From assembly GCA_031181145.1 (NCBI GenBank), contig JAPSLB010000009.1, positions 25,983-89,982 of the forward strand: a stretch of DNA of 64,000 nucleotides, read 5' to 3'. Below the pieces are notes generated by a model that saw only the letters and a list, made by a program, of their open reading frames with translations, had not been told where the DNA came from and did no database searches. Shown here in pieces: positions 9,523 through 16,551 of the stretch. Every line of letters begins with the position of its first letter. Position 1 is the first letter of the stretch. Both the position numbers and the translations under genes were made by a program. Source of the stretch: Microvirga sp. GTDB lineage: Bacteria; Pseudomonadota; Alphaproteobacteria; Rhizobiales; Beijerinckiaceae.

Positions 9523-10467
9523 TTAAGCTGCCACGCCCCCGCCCTCGGTCTTCAGCCATGCCGCGCCGCAGGCCTTCGCCAGTTCGCGGACGCGCAGGAT
9601 GTAGCTCTGGCGCTCGGTGACCGAGATCACGCCCCGCGCATCGAGCAGGTTGAACATGTGGCTGGCCTTGATGCACTGGTCATAGGCCGGCAGCGCCATG
9701 AGATGGCGGCTGTCGTTGGAGCCCTCTTTCGGCTCCCCCGCTTCGAGATACTTGCGGCATGCCAGTTCCGCGTCGCGGAAATGGCGGAACAGCATCTCGG
9801 TGTCGGCGTGCTCGAAGTTGTGGCGCGAATATTCCTGCTCGGCCTGCAGGAACACATCGCCGTAGGTAACCTTCTGGTCGCCCTCGAGGCCGTTGAAGTT
9901 GAGGTCGTAGATCGACTCGACGCCCTGCAGATACATGGCGAGGCGCTCGAGACCATAGGTCAGTTCGCCCGCCACCGGCGAGCACTCGAAGCCCGCCACC
10001 TGCTGGAAGTAGGTGAATTGCGACACTTCCATGCCGTCGCACCAGCATTCCCAACCCAGGCCCCAGGCGCCGAGCGTCGGGCTTTCCCAGTCGTCCTCGA
10101 CGAAACGGACATCATGGACCGCCGTGTCGATGCCGATGGCCTTCAGGGAACCGAGATAGAGCTCCTGCAGGTTCGGCGGGTTCGGCTTCAGGATCACCTG
10201 GAACTGGTAATAGTGCTGAAGGCGGTTCGGGTTCTCGCCGTAGCGCCCGTCCTTCGGACGGCGGGAGGGCTGCACATAGGCCGCGCGCCAGGGCTTGGGG
10301 CCCAGAGCCCGCAAGGTGGTGGCCGGGTGGAAGGTGCCTGCGCCGACTTCCATATCGTAGGGCTGGAGAATGACGCAGCCCTGCTCGGCCCAATAGCGCT
10401 GGAGCGTGAGGATCAGGCCCTGGAAAGAGCGCGCAGGATTCATGTGCGCGGGTTCGCTCGTCATCAA
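9523..10467 (-). CDS. glyQ: Glycine--tRNA ligase alpha subunit
   Basis: A 314-residue catalytic alpha subunit. It shows the family sequences [49 protein letters not shown] and [20 protein letters not shown]. It activates glycine with ATP and pairs with GlyS. The annotated start gives a short extension; an in-frame Met eight residues in (10443) aligns better with well-known GlyQ N-termini, so the true start may be there. It is the first gene of the glyQ-glyS pair. Confidence 0.97.
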   Translation of the reverse strand: MMTSEPAHMNPARSFQGLILTLQRYWAEQGCVILQPYDMEVGAGTFHPATTLRALGPKPWRAAYVQPSRRPKDGRYGENPNRLQHYYQFQVILKPNPPNLQELYLGSLKAIGIDTAVHDVRFVEDDWESPTLGAWGLGWECWCDGMEVSQFTYFQQVAGFECSPVAGELTYGLERLAMYLQGVESIYDLNFNGLEGDQKVTYGDVFLQAEQEYSRHNFEHADTEMLFRHFRDAELACRKYLEAGEPKEGSNDSRHLMALPAYDQCIKASHMFNLLDARGVISVTERQSYILRVRELAKACGAAWLKTEGGGVAA

Positions 10468-10612
10468 TAGCGTCCGGTCTCGAGAGAATGTCAGGCGAAC
10501 CCTTGGGATGATGGGGGCTTTAAGTCAAGCGCAGGGTGCATTCGCCGTCTTGAGCGCGCGTCTTGCGGCCCTCCACGCCTTTGGGAGCCGCTGCGCGTAA
10601 AGACACGGAGAT

Positions 10613-10658
10613 CCCCGGGACCGGCCCGGGGCGACGTGCGATGCAGGGATGACGAAGC
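10613..10658 (+). repeat. REP-like palindrome with ATGACGAAG tail
   Basis: CCCCGGG at 10613-10619 and CCCGGGG at 10625-10631 form a 5-nt-loop hairpin, followed at 10649-10657 by ATGACGAAG, the tail shared with other copies here. It sits in the 193-nt gap between the S49 peptidase 3' end and glyQ. Confidence 0.55.
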
Positions 10659-10660
10659 GC

Positions 10661-11563
10661 CTACAATCCCAGCCGCGCCCAGGCGGCCCGCTCCTCCAGC
10701 GCCCCCACAACCTCCGCCGGGTCGATGAGGCCGCCCCCCGTCACCGACCGGCGGCCGACGAGGCGCGCCAGGAGCGGCGGACGGGCCGGCTCGATCATGC
10801 GGAACTGCACGTCCTCGCCGAAGCGCTGGCGCAGGATGGAACGGATGTCGCCCAGACCGTCGATGAGCCCGAGATCCACCGCCTCCGCGCCGACCCAGAA
10901 GGCGCCGGAAAAGAGATCCTCGTAAGACTCGTTGAGTCTCTCGCCCCGGCGGGTGCGCACGAGGTCCACGAAGACCTCGTGAATCTTGCTCTGGAGCCCC
11001 TTGAGCCGCGCCACATCCTCCGGGTTTTCCGGCCTGAAGGGGTCGAGCATCGCCTTGCTCTCGCCGGCCGTATGCACGCGCCGCTCCACGCCGATCCGGG
11101 CAATCAGCTCCTGGAAGCCGAAGCCTGCCGACACCACCCCGATGGAGCCCACGATGGAAGCCGGGTCCGCATAGATCTCGTCCGCCGCGCAGGCGATCAT
11201 GTAGCCGCCGGAAGCCGCGGCATCCTCCACGAAAGCGAAGACCGGGATCTTCTTCTCCTCCGCCAAGCTGCGGATGCGCTTGAAGATCAGGTGCGACTGA
11301 GCCGCCGATCCACCCGGTGAGTTGACGACAATGGCGACGCCTTTCGCGCCGGGCACGGAAAACGCCCGCTCCAGCATCTGCGCCACGCTGGACATGGCCA
11401 GCCCCGAGCGGAGCGGCGTGACGGCTCCGATGGCGCCCGACAGGCGCAGGACCGGAACCACGGGATGACGATAGCTGCGGTACCGGCTTGGAAGAAGGAC
11501 CTGGAGGCGGGCCGGAAGCAGGGAGGAGAGAGATATCTGAGCCATAGCTCTGATGTAGTGCAA
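10661..11563 (-). CDS. S49 family serine peptidase (SppA/SohB-like)
   Basis: A 300-residue single-domain signal-peptide-peptidase-like protease. The nucleophile serine is in AAASGGYMIACAADEI at about residue 125, and the probable catalytic lysine is in AGESKAMLDPF about 50 residues later, giving the Ser-Lys dyad of the family. IYADPASIVGSIGV is the conserved helix-loop after the serine. It is short like archaeal and B. subtilis SppA, not the double-length E. coli SppA. No strong signal peptide is seen. Members degrade leftover signal peptides or membrane fragments. It stands alone between glyQ and a divergent small gene. Confidence 0.9.
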   Translation of the reverse strand: MHYIRAMAQISLSSLLPARLQVLLPSRYRSYRHPVVPVLRLSGAIGAVTPLRSGLAMSSVAQMLERAFSVPGAKGVAIVVNSPGGSAAQSHLIFKRIRSLAEEKKIPVFAFVEDAAASGGYMIACAADEIYADPASIVGSIGVVSAGFGFQELIARIGVERRVHTAGESKAMLDPFRPENPEDVARLKGLQSKIHEVFVDLVRTRRGERLNESYEDLFSGAFWVGAEAVDLGLIDGLGDIRSILRQRFGEDVQFRMIEPARPPLLARLVGRRSVTGGGLIDPAEVVGALEERAAWARLGL

Positions 11564-11706
11564 GAAGCAGAGCTTCCCAAGATGAACATCCCGTTAGGGA
11601 AACTTTCGGCATTCGTTCAGTTAAGACGGTCTAAAGTTCGGCCATGAACGATATCCATCCACCGGCCGTCTCGGGCACGGGCACGAGCGGCGAAGGAGAG
11701 AGTAGC

Positions 11707-12036
11707 ATGCGCAAGTTGCTTTTCGGTCTTCTGGGATTTGCCACCCTCGGCATCGCCGGCCTCTCGGCTCCGCAGGCCGAGGCTCAGCCCTATTACGGCT
11801 ACGGCTACGGCTATCGGGGCCCTGCCGTCGAATACCGTGCCGGCCCGGTTCTGGTCCGTCATGAATACGGCCGCCCGCACTACCGCCGCCCGTATTACCG
11901 TCCGGCCCCGGCCTACCGCCCGGTCCGTGTGGTCCGCCGCTGCTGGGTCGAGAGGCAGCGGGTCTGGAACGGCTACCGCTGGGTTCGCCGCCCGGTCGAG
12001 GTCTGCCGCATGGTCCGCAGGCCCGGCCGCTGGTAA
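11707..12036 (+). CDS. Small secreted Tyr/Arg/Pro-rich protein
   Basis: A 109-residue protein starting at ATG 11707 after AGGAGAGAG. A start at 11644 is possible but would bury the signal peptide. Residues 1-26 are a clean Sec signal ending SAPQAEA. The mature part opens with YYGYGYGYRG, continues with repeated RPYYRP/RPHYRRP units, and ends with a two-cysteine segment: RRCWVERQRVWNGYRW and VEVCRMVRR. It is strongly basic and aromatic. It resembles short exported hypothetical proteins common in Hyphomicrobiales; no function is known to me. A terminator follows directly. Confidence 0.75.
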   Translation: MRKLLFGLLGFATLGIAGLSAPQAEAQPYYGYGYGYRGPAVEYRAGPVLVRHEYGRPHYRRPYYRPAPAYRPVRVVRRCWVERQRVWNGYRWVRRPVEVCRMVRRPGRW

Positions 12037-12041
12037 CTCGA

Positions 12042-12066
12042 AAAGGGCGCTCCGGCGCCCTTTCTC
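12042..12066 (+). terminator. Rho-independent terminator after the small secreted protein
   Basis: AAAGGGCGC (12042-12050) and GCGCCCTTT (12055-12063) form a 9-bp stem closed by a TCCG tetraloop, followed by CTC. It lies 5 nt after the stop codon and 19 nt before the convergent methyltransferase gene's 3' end, so it could serve both strands. Confidence 0.8.
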
Positions 12067-12084
12067 ATAGCTCGACGCCGTCTT

Positions 12085-12825
12085 TCACAGGAGATCCGCC
12101 TCACCCAGATGCAGGGCCCGAGCCTGGGGCGTGAAACGCCCGTCGGGGCCGTTGAGGACGAGAGGCGGCAGGATTCTCAATGGGGCCCGGCTGCCCTTGG
12201 TGCCGGAGAGCAGGAAGCGGATGGCGGGCCTGTCGGCGCTGGGATGCACGAAGCGAAGGCATAGGCCGCCCAAGGGACCGCTCAGCCCCTCCAGACACTC
12301 AGCCAGCCGGTCGGCCCGGTGGATGAGGACGAGGTGCCCCCTGGACCTGAGGAGGCTCAGGCTCGCCTTGAGCCAGGCCTCGAGTCCTCCCGCAGGAAGA
12401 GCGTGGGCCGCGGCCCGTCCCCGATCCGGGGAGATTCGCGCCTGCCCCTCTTCCAGAAAGGGAGGGTTGGTCAGAACCAGATCGGCCGCTTCCGGGAGGA
12501 GGCCCGCCCCTCGACGGGCGGCCCCGTCCAGAAGGTCCGTGACGAAAATCTCGGCCTCGACGCCATTCTCCCGGCAGTTCCGGCGGCAAAGCTCGGCAAG
12601 ACGGGAATCCCGCTCCACGAAGCCGAGATGCACCCCCTTCTCCCGCGCCGCCACCATGAGGCCGACCGCGCCGGTGGAGGCGCCCACATCGAGCACCCTG
12701 TCCCCAGCTTTCGCGGGAGCGGAAGCGGCCAGCAGCACGGCATCCGTTCCGGCCCGATGCCCCTTGGCAGGCTGAGCCAGGGGAACGCGCCCGCCCAGCA
12801 AACAATCTTCCGTGATCTCACCCAT
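12085..12825 (-). CDS. Class I SAM methyltransferase, TrmN6-like (N6-adenine type)
   Basis: A 246-residue protein from MGEITEDCLLGG; an in-frame start at 12879 would overlap the upstream DUF2007 gene. The SAM-binding motif I is VLDVGASTGAVGLM near residue 45. Motif IV is LTNPPFLEEG near 118, the NPPF/Y signature of enzymes that methylate exocyclic amines, here typical of tRNA1(Val) A37 N6-methyltransferase relatives. The target is inferred and could be another RNA, rRNA or protein. It follows the DUF2007 gene with a 16-nt gap, so the two are probably co-transcribed. Confidence 0.8.
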   Translation of the reverse strand: MGEITEDCLLGGRVPLAQPAKGHRAGTDAVLLAASAPAKAGDRVLDVGASTGAVGLMVAAREKGVHLGFVERDSRLAELCRRNCRENGVEAEIFVTDLLDGAARRGAGLLPEAADLVLTNPPFLEEGQARISPDRGRAAAHALPAGGLEAWLKASLSLLRSRGHLVLIHRADRLAECLEGLSGPLGGLCLRFVHPSADRPAIRFLLSGTKGSRAPLRILPPLVLNGPDGRFTPQARALHLGEADLL

Positions 12826-12841
12826 GGAACTACTCTTGGAA

Positions 12842-13066
12842 CTATCCTTGGCGCAGCTCGCCTTCGAGACCGGCCTCACGGATCAGCCGACGGGCCCGGT
12901 CCGCATCGTCGTCCAGGACCAGGAGCCGCCTCGGAAAGGCGCCGATCATTCCCTCGAGGGCGCTCATATGTGCGTCCGCCACCAGAACTGGGATATTGGC
13001 GTTCTCCAATAAGGATTGTAGGAAGCCGACCATAACGAGATCGTTCGTGCGGACGATTTCGACCAT
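12842..13066 (-). CDS. DUF2007 family small protein
   Basis: A 74-residue protein from MVEIVRTNDLVMVGF. The family is annotated as putative signal-transducing protein (DUF2007), and the visible core VGFLQSLLENANIPVLVAD followed by RRLLVLDDDADRARRLI fits the fold. A start 12 codons upstream at 13102 is possible but lacks family similarity. It precedes the TrmN6-like gene closely on the same strand, a pairing I recall from related alphaproteobacteria. Molecular role unknown. Confidence 0.75.
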   Translation of the reverse strand: MVEIVRTNDLVMVGFLQSLLENANIPVLVADAHMSALEGMIGAFPRRLLVLDDDADRARRLIREAGLEGELRQG

Positions 13067-13178
13067 CGGCTGACAACCTTCCTCTGCGGCAAGCGTTTGC
13101 ATTGCAGCATGGAAAATGCCATGCCACGGTGAATGATATTCCTACCGGCCATGCCGGCCGGCAACCCGGGTTTGAGAC

Positions 13179-14198
13179 GTGGGCGTCGTCGTTCCTTTCG
13201 AAGATAAGCATCCTGAAAAGAATGCGGGCATCGAGAAGCTCGTCTCCCTTGTGGCTGCCGACATGCAGCGGGTCAATGCGATGATCCTCTCGCGCACGGG
13301 CTCCGAGGTCACCATGATCCCCGAGGTCGCGAACCATCTCATCTCCTCGGGCGGCAAGCGCCTGCGCCCCATGCTCACCCTCGCGACGGCCGGCCTGTCG
13401 GAATACGAAGGCGACGGGCATGTGAAGCTCGCGGCTTCCGTCGAGTTCATGCACACGGCCACCCTGCTCCACGACGACGTGGTGGACGAGAGCGACATGC
13501 GCCGGGGCAAGGTCGCCGCCCGCATCAAATGGGGCAACGAGGCAAGCGTGCTCGTGGGCGACTTCCTGCTGGGTCAGGCCTTCCGCATGATGGTGGAGGT
13601 GGGTTCGCTGCGCGCCCTCGACATTCTCTCCGCCGCCGCGACGGTCATCGCCGAAGGCGAGGTGATGCAGCTCGCCGCCGCCAAGAACACGGAAACGACG
13701 GAAGACGAATACCTCGCCGTGATCCGGGGCAAGACGGCGGAGCTCTTCGCCGCCGCCTGCGAAGTCGGCCCGGTGATCGCCAACCGGCCCAAGGCCGAGC
13801 AGGCCGCCTGCCGCTCCTATGGCATGAATCTCGGCATCGCCTTCCAGCTCATCGACGACGCCCTTGATTACGGTGGCAAGGCCGCAATGCTGGGCAAGAA
13901 CGTGGGTGACGATTTCCGCGAAGGGAAGATCACGCTTCCGGTCGTCCTCTCCTTCCGCCGCGGCACGGCGGAGGAGCGCACCTTCTGGAAGCGCGTGCTC
14001 GAACAAGGCGAGATCGGGGACGGCGATCTCGAGCAGGCCATCACGATCATGCGCCGCCACAGGGCGCTGGAGGACACGGTCGAGCGCGCCCGCCATTATG
14101 GCTCCATGGCCCGTGACGCCCTCGCGCTCTTCCCTTCGAGCCCCATGAAGCAGGCCCTGCTGGAGACGGTCGATTTCTGCATCGCCCGGGCGCACTGA
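13179..14198 (+). CDS. Polyprenyl (octa/decaprenyl) diphosphate synthase
   Basis: A 339-residue trans-isoprenyl diphosphate synthase that extends isopentenyl units to make the side chain of ubiquinone. The first aspartate-rich motif is LLHDDVVDESDMRRG (DDxxD) and the second is LIDDALDYGG. KRLRPMLTLA binds the allylic diphosphate. Length fits IspB/DdsA type enzymes; chain length (C40 versus C50) cannot be read with certainty, and decaprenyl would be usual for this group. The apparent start is GTG at 13179. It is divergent from the DUF2007/methyltransferase pair. Confidence 0.93.
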   Translation: MGVVVPFEDKHPEKNAGIEKLVSLVAADMQRVNAMILSRTGSEVTMIPEVANHLISSGGKRLRPMLTLATAGLSEYEGDGHVKLAASVEFMHTATLLHDDVVDESDMRRGKVAARIKWGNEASVLVGDFLLGQAFRMMVEVGSLRALDILSAAATVIAEGEVMQLAAAKNTETTEDEYLAVIRGKTAELFAAACEVGPVIANRPKAEQAACRSYGMNLGIAFQLIDDALDYGGKAAMLGKNVGDDFREGKITLPVVLSFRRGTAEERTFWKRVLEQGEIGDGDLEQAITIMRRHRALEDTVERARHYGSMARDALALFPSSPMKQALLETVDFCIARAH

Positions 14199-14237
14199 GC
14201 CCCATGCCCGACATGTTCTTTATACAGAACAATTCGG

Positions 14238-14263
14238 TTGACATAACAACCAGACGGTATAGA
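14238..14263 (+). promoter_or_regulatory. Possible promoter upstream of the SAM-II leader
   Basis: TTGACA at 14238-14243 is a consensus -35. The -10 is less clear: TATAGA at 14258-14263 gives a 14-nt spacer, and TAGAAG at 14260-14265 gives 16. Either would start transcription shortly before the riboswitch aptamer at 14301. Confidence 0.4.
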
Positions 14264-14300
14264 AGCATTCCTGTCCTGGGGCGGTTCCATCGCGTCAGGG

Positions 14301-14354
14301 CCGCGGTGATTTGAGAAGAGCAGCTTGCCCCGCGTGATCAAAGGCTAAAGCGCC
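14301..14354 (+). promoter_or_regulatory. SAM-II riboswitch (metA motif) upstream of metQ
   Basis: The conserved SAM-II blocks are present in order: GGTGATTTG (14305-14313), GCTTGC (14323-14328) and GCTAAAG (14344-14350). The pseudoknot can be drawn exactly: P1 pairs 14302-14306 with 14330-14334; the second helix pairs TTTG 14310-14313 with CAAA 14339-14342 and AGC 14322-14324 with GCT 14344-14346. SAM-II binds S-adenosylmethionine and lowers expression of methionine biosynthesis or uptake genes in alphaproteobacteria, which fits metQ downstream. The aptamer lies about 205 nt from the metQ start, unusually far for a class that typically hides the ribosome binding site directly. Confidence 0.92.
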
Positions 14355-14389
14355 ACGAGCGGCTTCCGCCTCGTGGTTCACGAGGAGCC
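14353..14389 (+). promoter_or_regulatory. Two mutually exclusive hairpins after the SAM-II aptamer
   Basis: Hairpin A pairs CCACGAG (14353-14359) with CTCGTGG (14370-14376). Hairpin B pairs CCTCGTG (14369-14375) with CACGAGG (14379-14385), extended by GGCT (14361-14364) with AGCC (14386-14389). The segment 14369-14376 cannot be in both. Hairpin B buries GAGGAG (14382-14387), a strong ribosome binding site for a short ORF. No T-run follows either hairpin, so transcription termination is not indicated. Confidence 0.6.
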
Positions 14390-14396
14390 ATTGGCC

Positions 14397-14480
14397 ATGA
14401 TGCGCCCACCTTTCTTCCCGGCCTCCGCGCCGCCCCATCGGCCCAAGCGGGCCGAACGGTGCCGTCGCGTCGCGGCCTGA
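14397..14480 (+). CDS. Candidate 27-codon leader ORF between SAM-II and metQ
   Basis: ATG at 14397 is followed by a second ATG and 25 further codons to TGA at 14478. GAGGAG lies 9 nt upstream. An in-frame GTG at 14373 could extend it to 35 codons. The peptide begins MMRPPFF and is rich in Pro and Arg; it resembles no protein I know. It ends 78 nt before metQ. Its translation could be regulatory; whether it is translated at all is not shown by sequence. Confidence 0.35.
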   Translation: MMRPPFFPASAPPHRPKRAERCRRVAA

Positions 14481-14558
14481 TCGTTCCTCCTCTCCCCTTC
14501 GAACCACATGTCCGGCTTCGTGTTGAAGCCCAGACGCATTTGCCCGAAAGGTCACCTC

Positions 14559-15368
14559 ATGTCCGTTTTCACCCGTCGCACCTTCCTGTCCGCGACCTTC
14601 GCCCTCGGGGCCGCTCTGACCGCGGCGCTGCCCGCCGCCGCCCAGCAGAAGAGCATCAAGGTCGGCGTGATGTCCGGCGCCGAGGAAGAAGTGGCGCAAG
14701 TCGTCAAGAAGGTGGCAGCCTCCAAGGGCCTGACCGTCGATCTCGTCCCCTTCTCCGATTATGCCCTCGTGAACGAGGCTCTGGAGCGCAAGGACCTGGA
14801 CGCCAACGCCTTCCAGCACAAACCCTATCTCGACGCGCAGATCGCAGCGCGCGGCTACAAGATCGTGCCCGTGGGCTTCACCTTCGTGCAGCCCATCGGC
14901 CTGTACTCGACCAAGGTGAAGTCCGTCGCCGACCTGCAGAGCGGCGCGAAGATCGGCATCCCCAACGATCCGAGCAACGGCGGGCGGGCGCTGAACCTCC
15001 TGGCTCAGGAGGGCCTGATCAAGCTCAAGGAAGGCAAGGGCCTGTCGCCGAGCCTGCTCGATATCGCCGAGAACCCGAAGAACATCCGGTTCTCCGAGCT
15101 CGACGCCGCGCAGTTGCCCCGCGCCCTGCCCGACCTTGATGCGGCCGTGATCAACACCGACCATGCCCTCAATGCCGGCCTCGACATCCGCAAGGACACG
15201 ATCGCGGTCGAGAAGCGCGAGGGCAATCCTTACGCGAACTTCGTCGCGGCCCGTCAGGGCGACGAGAACCGCGCCGAAATCAAGACCTTCGTGGAATCCT
15301 ACCAGTCACCGGAAGTTGCGAAGTTCCTGGAGGAGCGCTTCAAGGGCGCCATCATCCCGGCTTGGTAA
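14559..15368 (+). CDS. metQ: MetQ/NlpA family methionine ABC transporter substrate-binding protein
   Basis: A 269-residue periplasmic binding protein of the NlpA family. The start at 14559 is chosen because GAAAGG lies 8 nt upstream and an extension to 14508 would bury the signal. The N-terminus TRRTFLSATFALG followed by ALPAAAQQ looks like a twin-arginine signal with an AxA cleavage site and no lipobox cysteine, unlike the lipoprotein MetQ of E. coli. The family core VGVMSGAEEEVAQVV, DANAFQHKPYLD and IGIPNDPSNGGRALNLL supports D/L-methionine binding. The SAM-II switch upstream supports methionine as ligand. No metN or metI lies adjacent. Confidence 0.9.
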   Translation: MSVFTRRTFLSATFALGAALTAALPAAAQQKSIKVGVMSGAEEEVAQVVKKVAASKGLTVDLVPFSDYALVNEALERKDLDANAFQHKPYLDAQIAARGYKIVPVGFTFVQPIGLYSTKVKSVADLQSGAKIGIPNDPSNGGRALNLLAQEGLIKLKEGKGLSPSLLDIAENPKNIRFSELDAAQLPRALPDLDAAVINTDHALNAGLDIRKDTIAVEKREGNPYANFVAARQGDENRAEIKTFVESYQSPEVAKFLEERFKGAIIPAW

Positions 15369-15404
15369 GCGGCCGCCACAACGCCTTTGAAGATTCCGCA
15401 CGTC

Positions 15405-15427
15405 ATGGCCGGGCTCGTCCCGGCCAT
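15405..15427. repeat. REP-like palindrome (MAGLVPAI type), copy 1 beside ispE
   Basis: ATGGCCGGG (15405-15413) and CCCGGCCAT (15419-15427) form 9-bp arms around CTCGT. A reverse-complement copy lies at 16498-16520 on the other side of ispE. A degenerate tail GGGGATGACGGAG follows at 15478-15490. Confidence 0.8.
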
Positions 15428-15512
15428 CTCGGTAAGAGAGACGCGGCGCTCGACGGATCGCGAACCTGCACGAGGCCGGGGATGACGGAGAGGCGATCGG
15501 ATGCCCCTCACG

Positions 15513-16385
15513 CTACTGAAGGCTCGTCGCCTCGACCCACCAGCCCGGCCTGCTGCCGAGAATGAAGCGAGCCGCCTCGGCTGCCCTTTGCGAATCCTCA
15601 TACAACCCGAAAACCGTCGCGCCCGAGCCGGACATGCGGGCGAGACGGCAGCCCTCGGTCCGTGCGACGCATTCAAGCGCTTCCCCGATCACCGGTTGAA
15701 TGCTGCGGGCGGCCGGTTCGAGATCGTTGCGCGCAACCTTCAGAGCCTCCAGCAGGGTATCAACGGACGCCACTTTCAGAACGGGATGCTCCGCGCCGCC
15801 CAGGGCTTGCCCCGGCTGCAATCCGAGCGCCTTGAACACGGAAGGGGTTCCGACCGGCAGGCGGGGATTCACGAGCACGGCGAAAAGCGGCGGGATCTGT
15901 AGCGCGGGCCCGAGCTCCTCCCCGATTCCTCGCATCATGCGGGCCTGCGGTTCGAGGCAGACCGGCACATCCGCGCCGGTGAGCCGTGCTGCTTCGCGCA
16001 GGGCCGGATGCGACAGCGGCAGAGCGTTGAGACCTGCCAGCAGCCTGAGAGCCGCTGCCGCGTCGGACGACCCTCCGCCGATTCCGGCGGCGACGGGCAG
16101 GCGCTTGACCAAGTGGAAGGCGCCGGCCTTGAGGCCCTCCACGCGCTCGGAGAGGAGACGCGCGGCCTTCAGAACGAGATTGTCCTGATCGTTTCCGGCC
16201 GAAGCGGCCGTCGGGCCGCTGACATGGAGCGATAACCGAGGGCCAGGCACCAGTCGAACATCGTCGCCCCCCTCCGCGAAGGCCACAAGGCTTTCAAGCT
16301 CATGATACCCATCCGGTCGCCGCCCGAGAACATGGAGCGTCAGGTTGATCTTGGCGGGAGCGCGGGTGGCGAGAGGCTGCGTCAT
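15513..16385 (-). CDS. ispE: 4-diphosphocytidyl-2-C-methyl-D-erythritol kinase
   Basis: A 290-residue GHMP kinase of the non-mevalonate isoprenoid pathway, phosphorylating the 2-hydroxyl of CDP-methylerythritol with ATP. The N-terminal motif is [23 protein letters not shown] and the glycine-rich ATP loop is [21 protein letters not shown]. The start at 16385 ([15 protein letters not shown]) is chosen; the open frame upstream runs through a repeat element and encodes the spurious peptide [12 protein letters not shown]. It supplies the same isoprenoid pool used by the polyprenyl synthase gene nearby. Both sides are bounded by inverted copies of one palindromic repeat. Confidence 0.95.
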   Translation of the reverse strand: MTQPLATRAPAKINLTLHVLGRRPDGYHELESLVAFAEGGDDVRLVPGPRLSLHVSGPTAASAGNDQDNLVLKAARLLSERVEGLKAGAFHLVKRLPVAAGIGGGSSDAAAALRLLAGLNALPLSHPALREAARLTGADVPVCLEPQARMMRGIGEELGPALQIPPLFAVLVNPRLPVGTPSVFKALGLQPGQALGGAEHPVLKVASVDTLLEALKVARNDLEPAARSIQPVIGEALECVARTEGCRLARMSGSGATVFGLYEDSQRAAEAARFILGSRPGWWVEATSLQ

Positions 16386-16497
16386 GCTCCCTCCTTGCCC
16401 GAGAGATGGGAGGATGGGAAGAGACATACCCCCCTCCTCATCAGCGACCTCGTGTGGCTGATCCCGATCCGTCGGGTGCGGTGTCTTTCCTAACGAG

Positions 16498-16520
16498 ATG
16501 GCCGGGACGAGCCCGGCCAT
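16498..16520. repeat. REP-like palindrome, inverted copy 2 beside ispE
   Basis: ATGGCCGGG (16498-16506) and CCCGGCCAT (16512-16520) surround ACGAG and are followed by GACGAAAA. This is the reverse complement of the copy at 15405-15427 over the whole palindrome. Confidence 0.8.
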
Positions 16521-16551
16521 GACGAAAAACAATGCGAGCGCGAATGAGGAA

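Noticed and set aside
14353-14389. Hairpins after SAM-II considered as an intrinsic terminator
   Set aside because: No uridine tract follows either hairpin, so a translational mechanism fits better.
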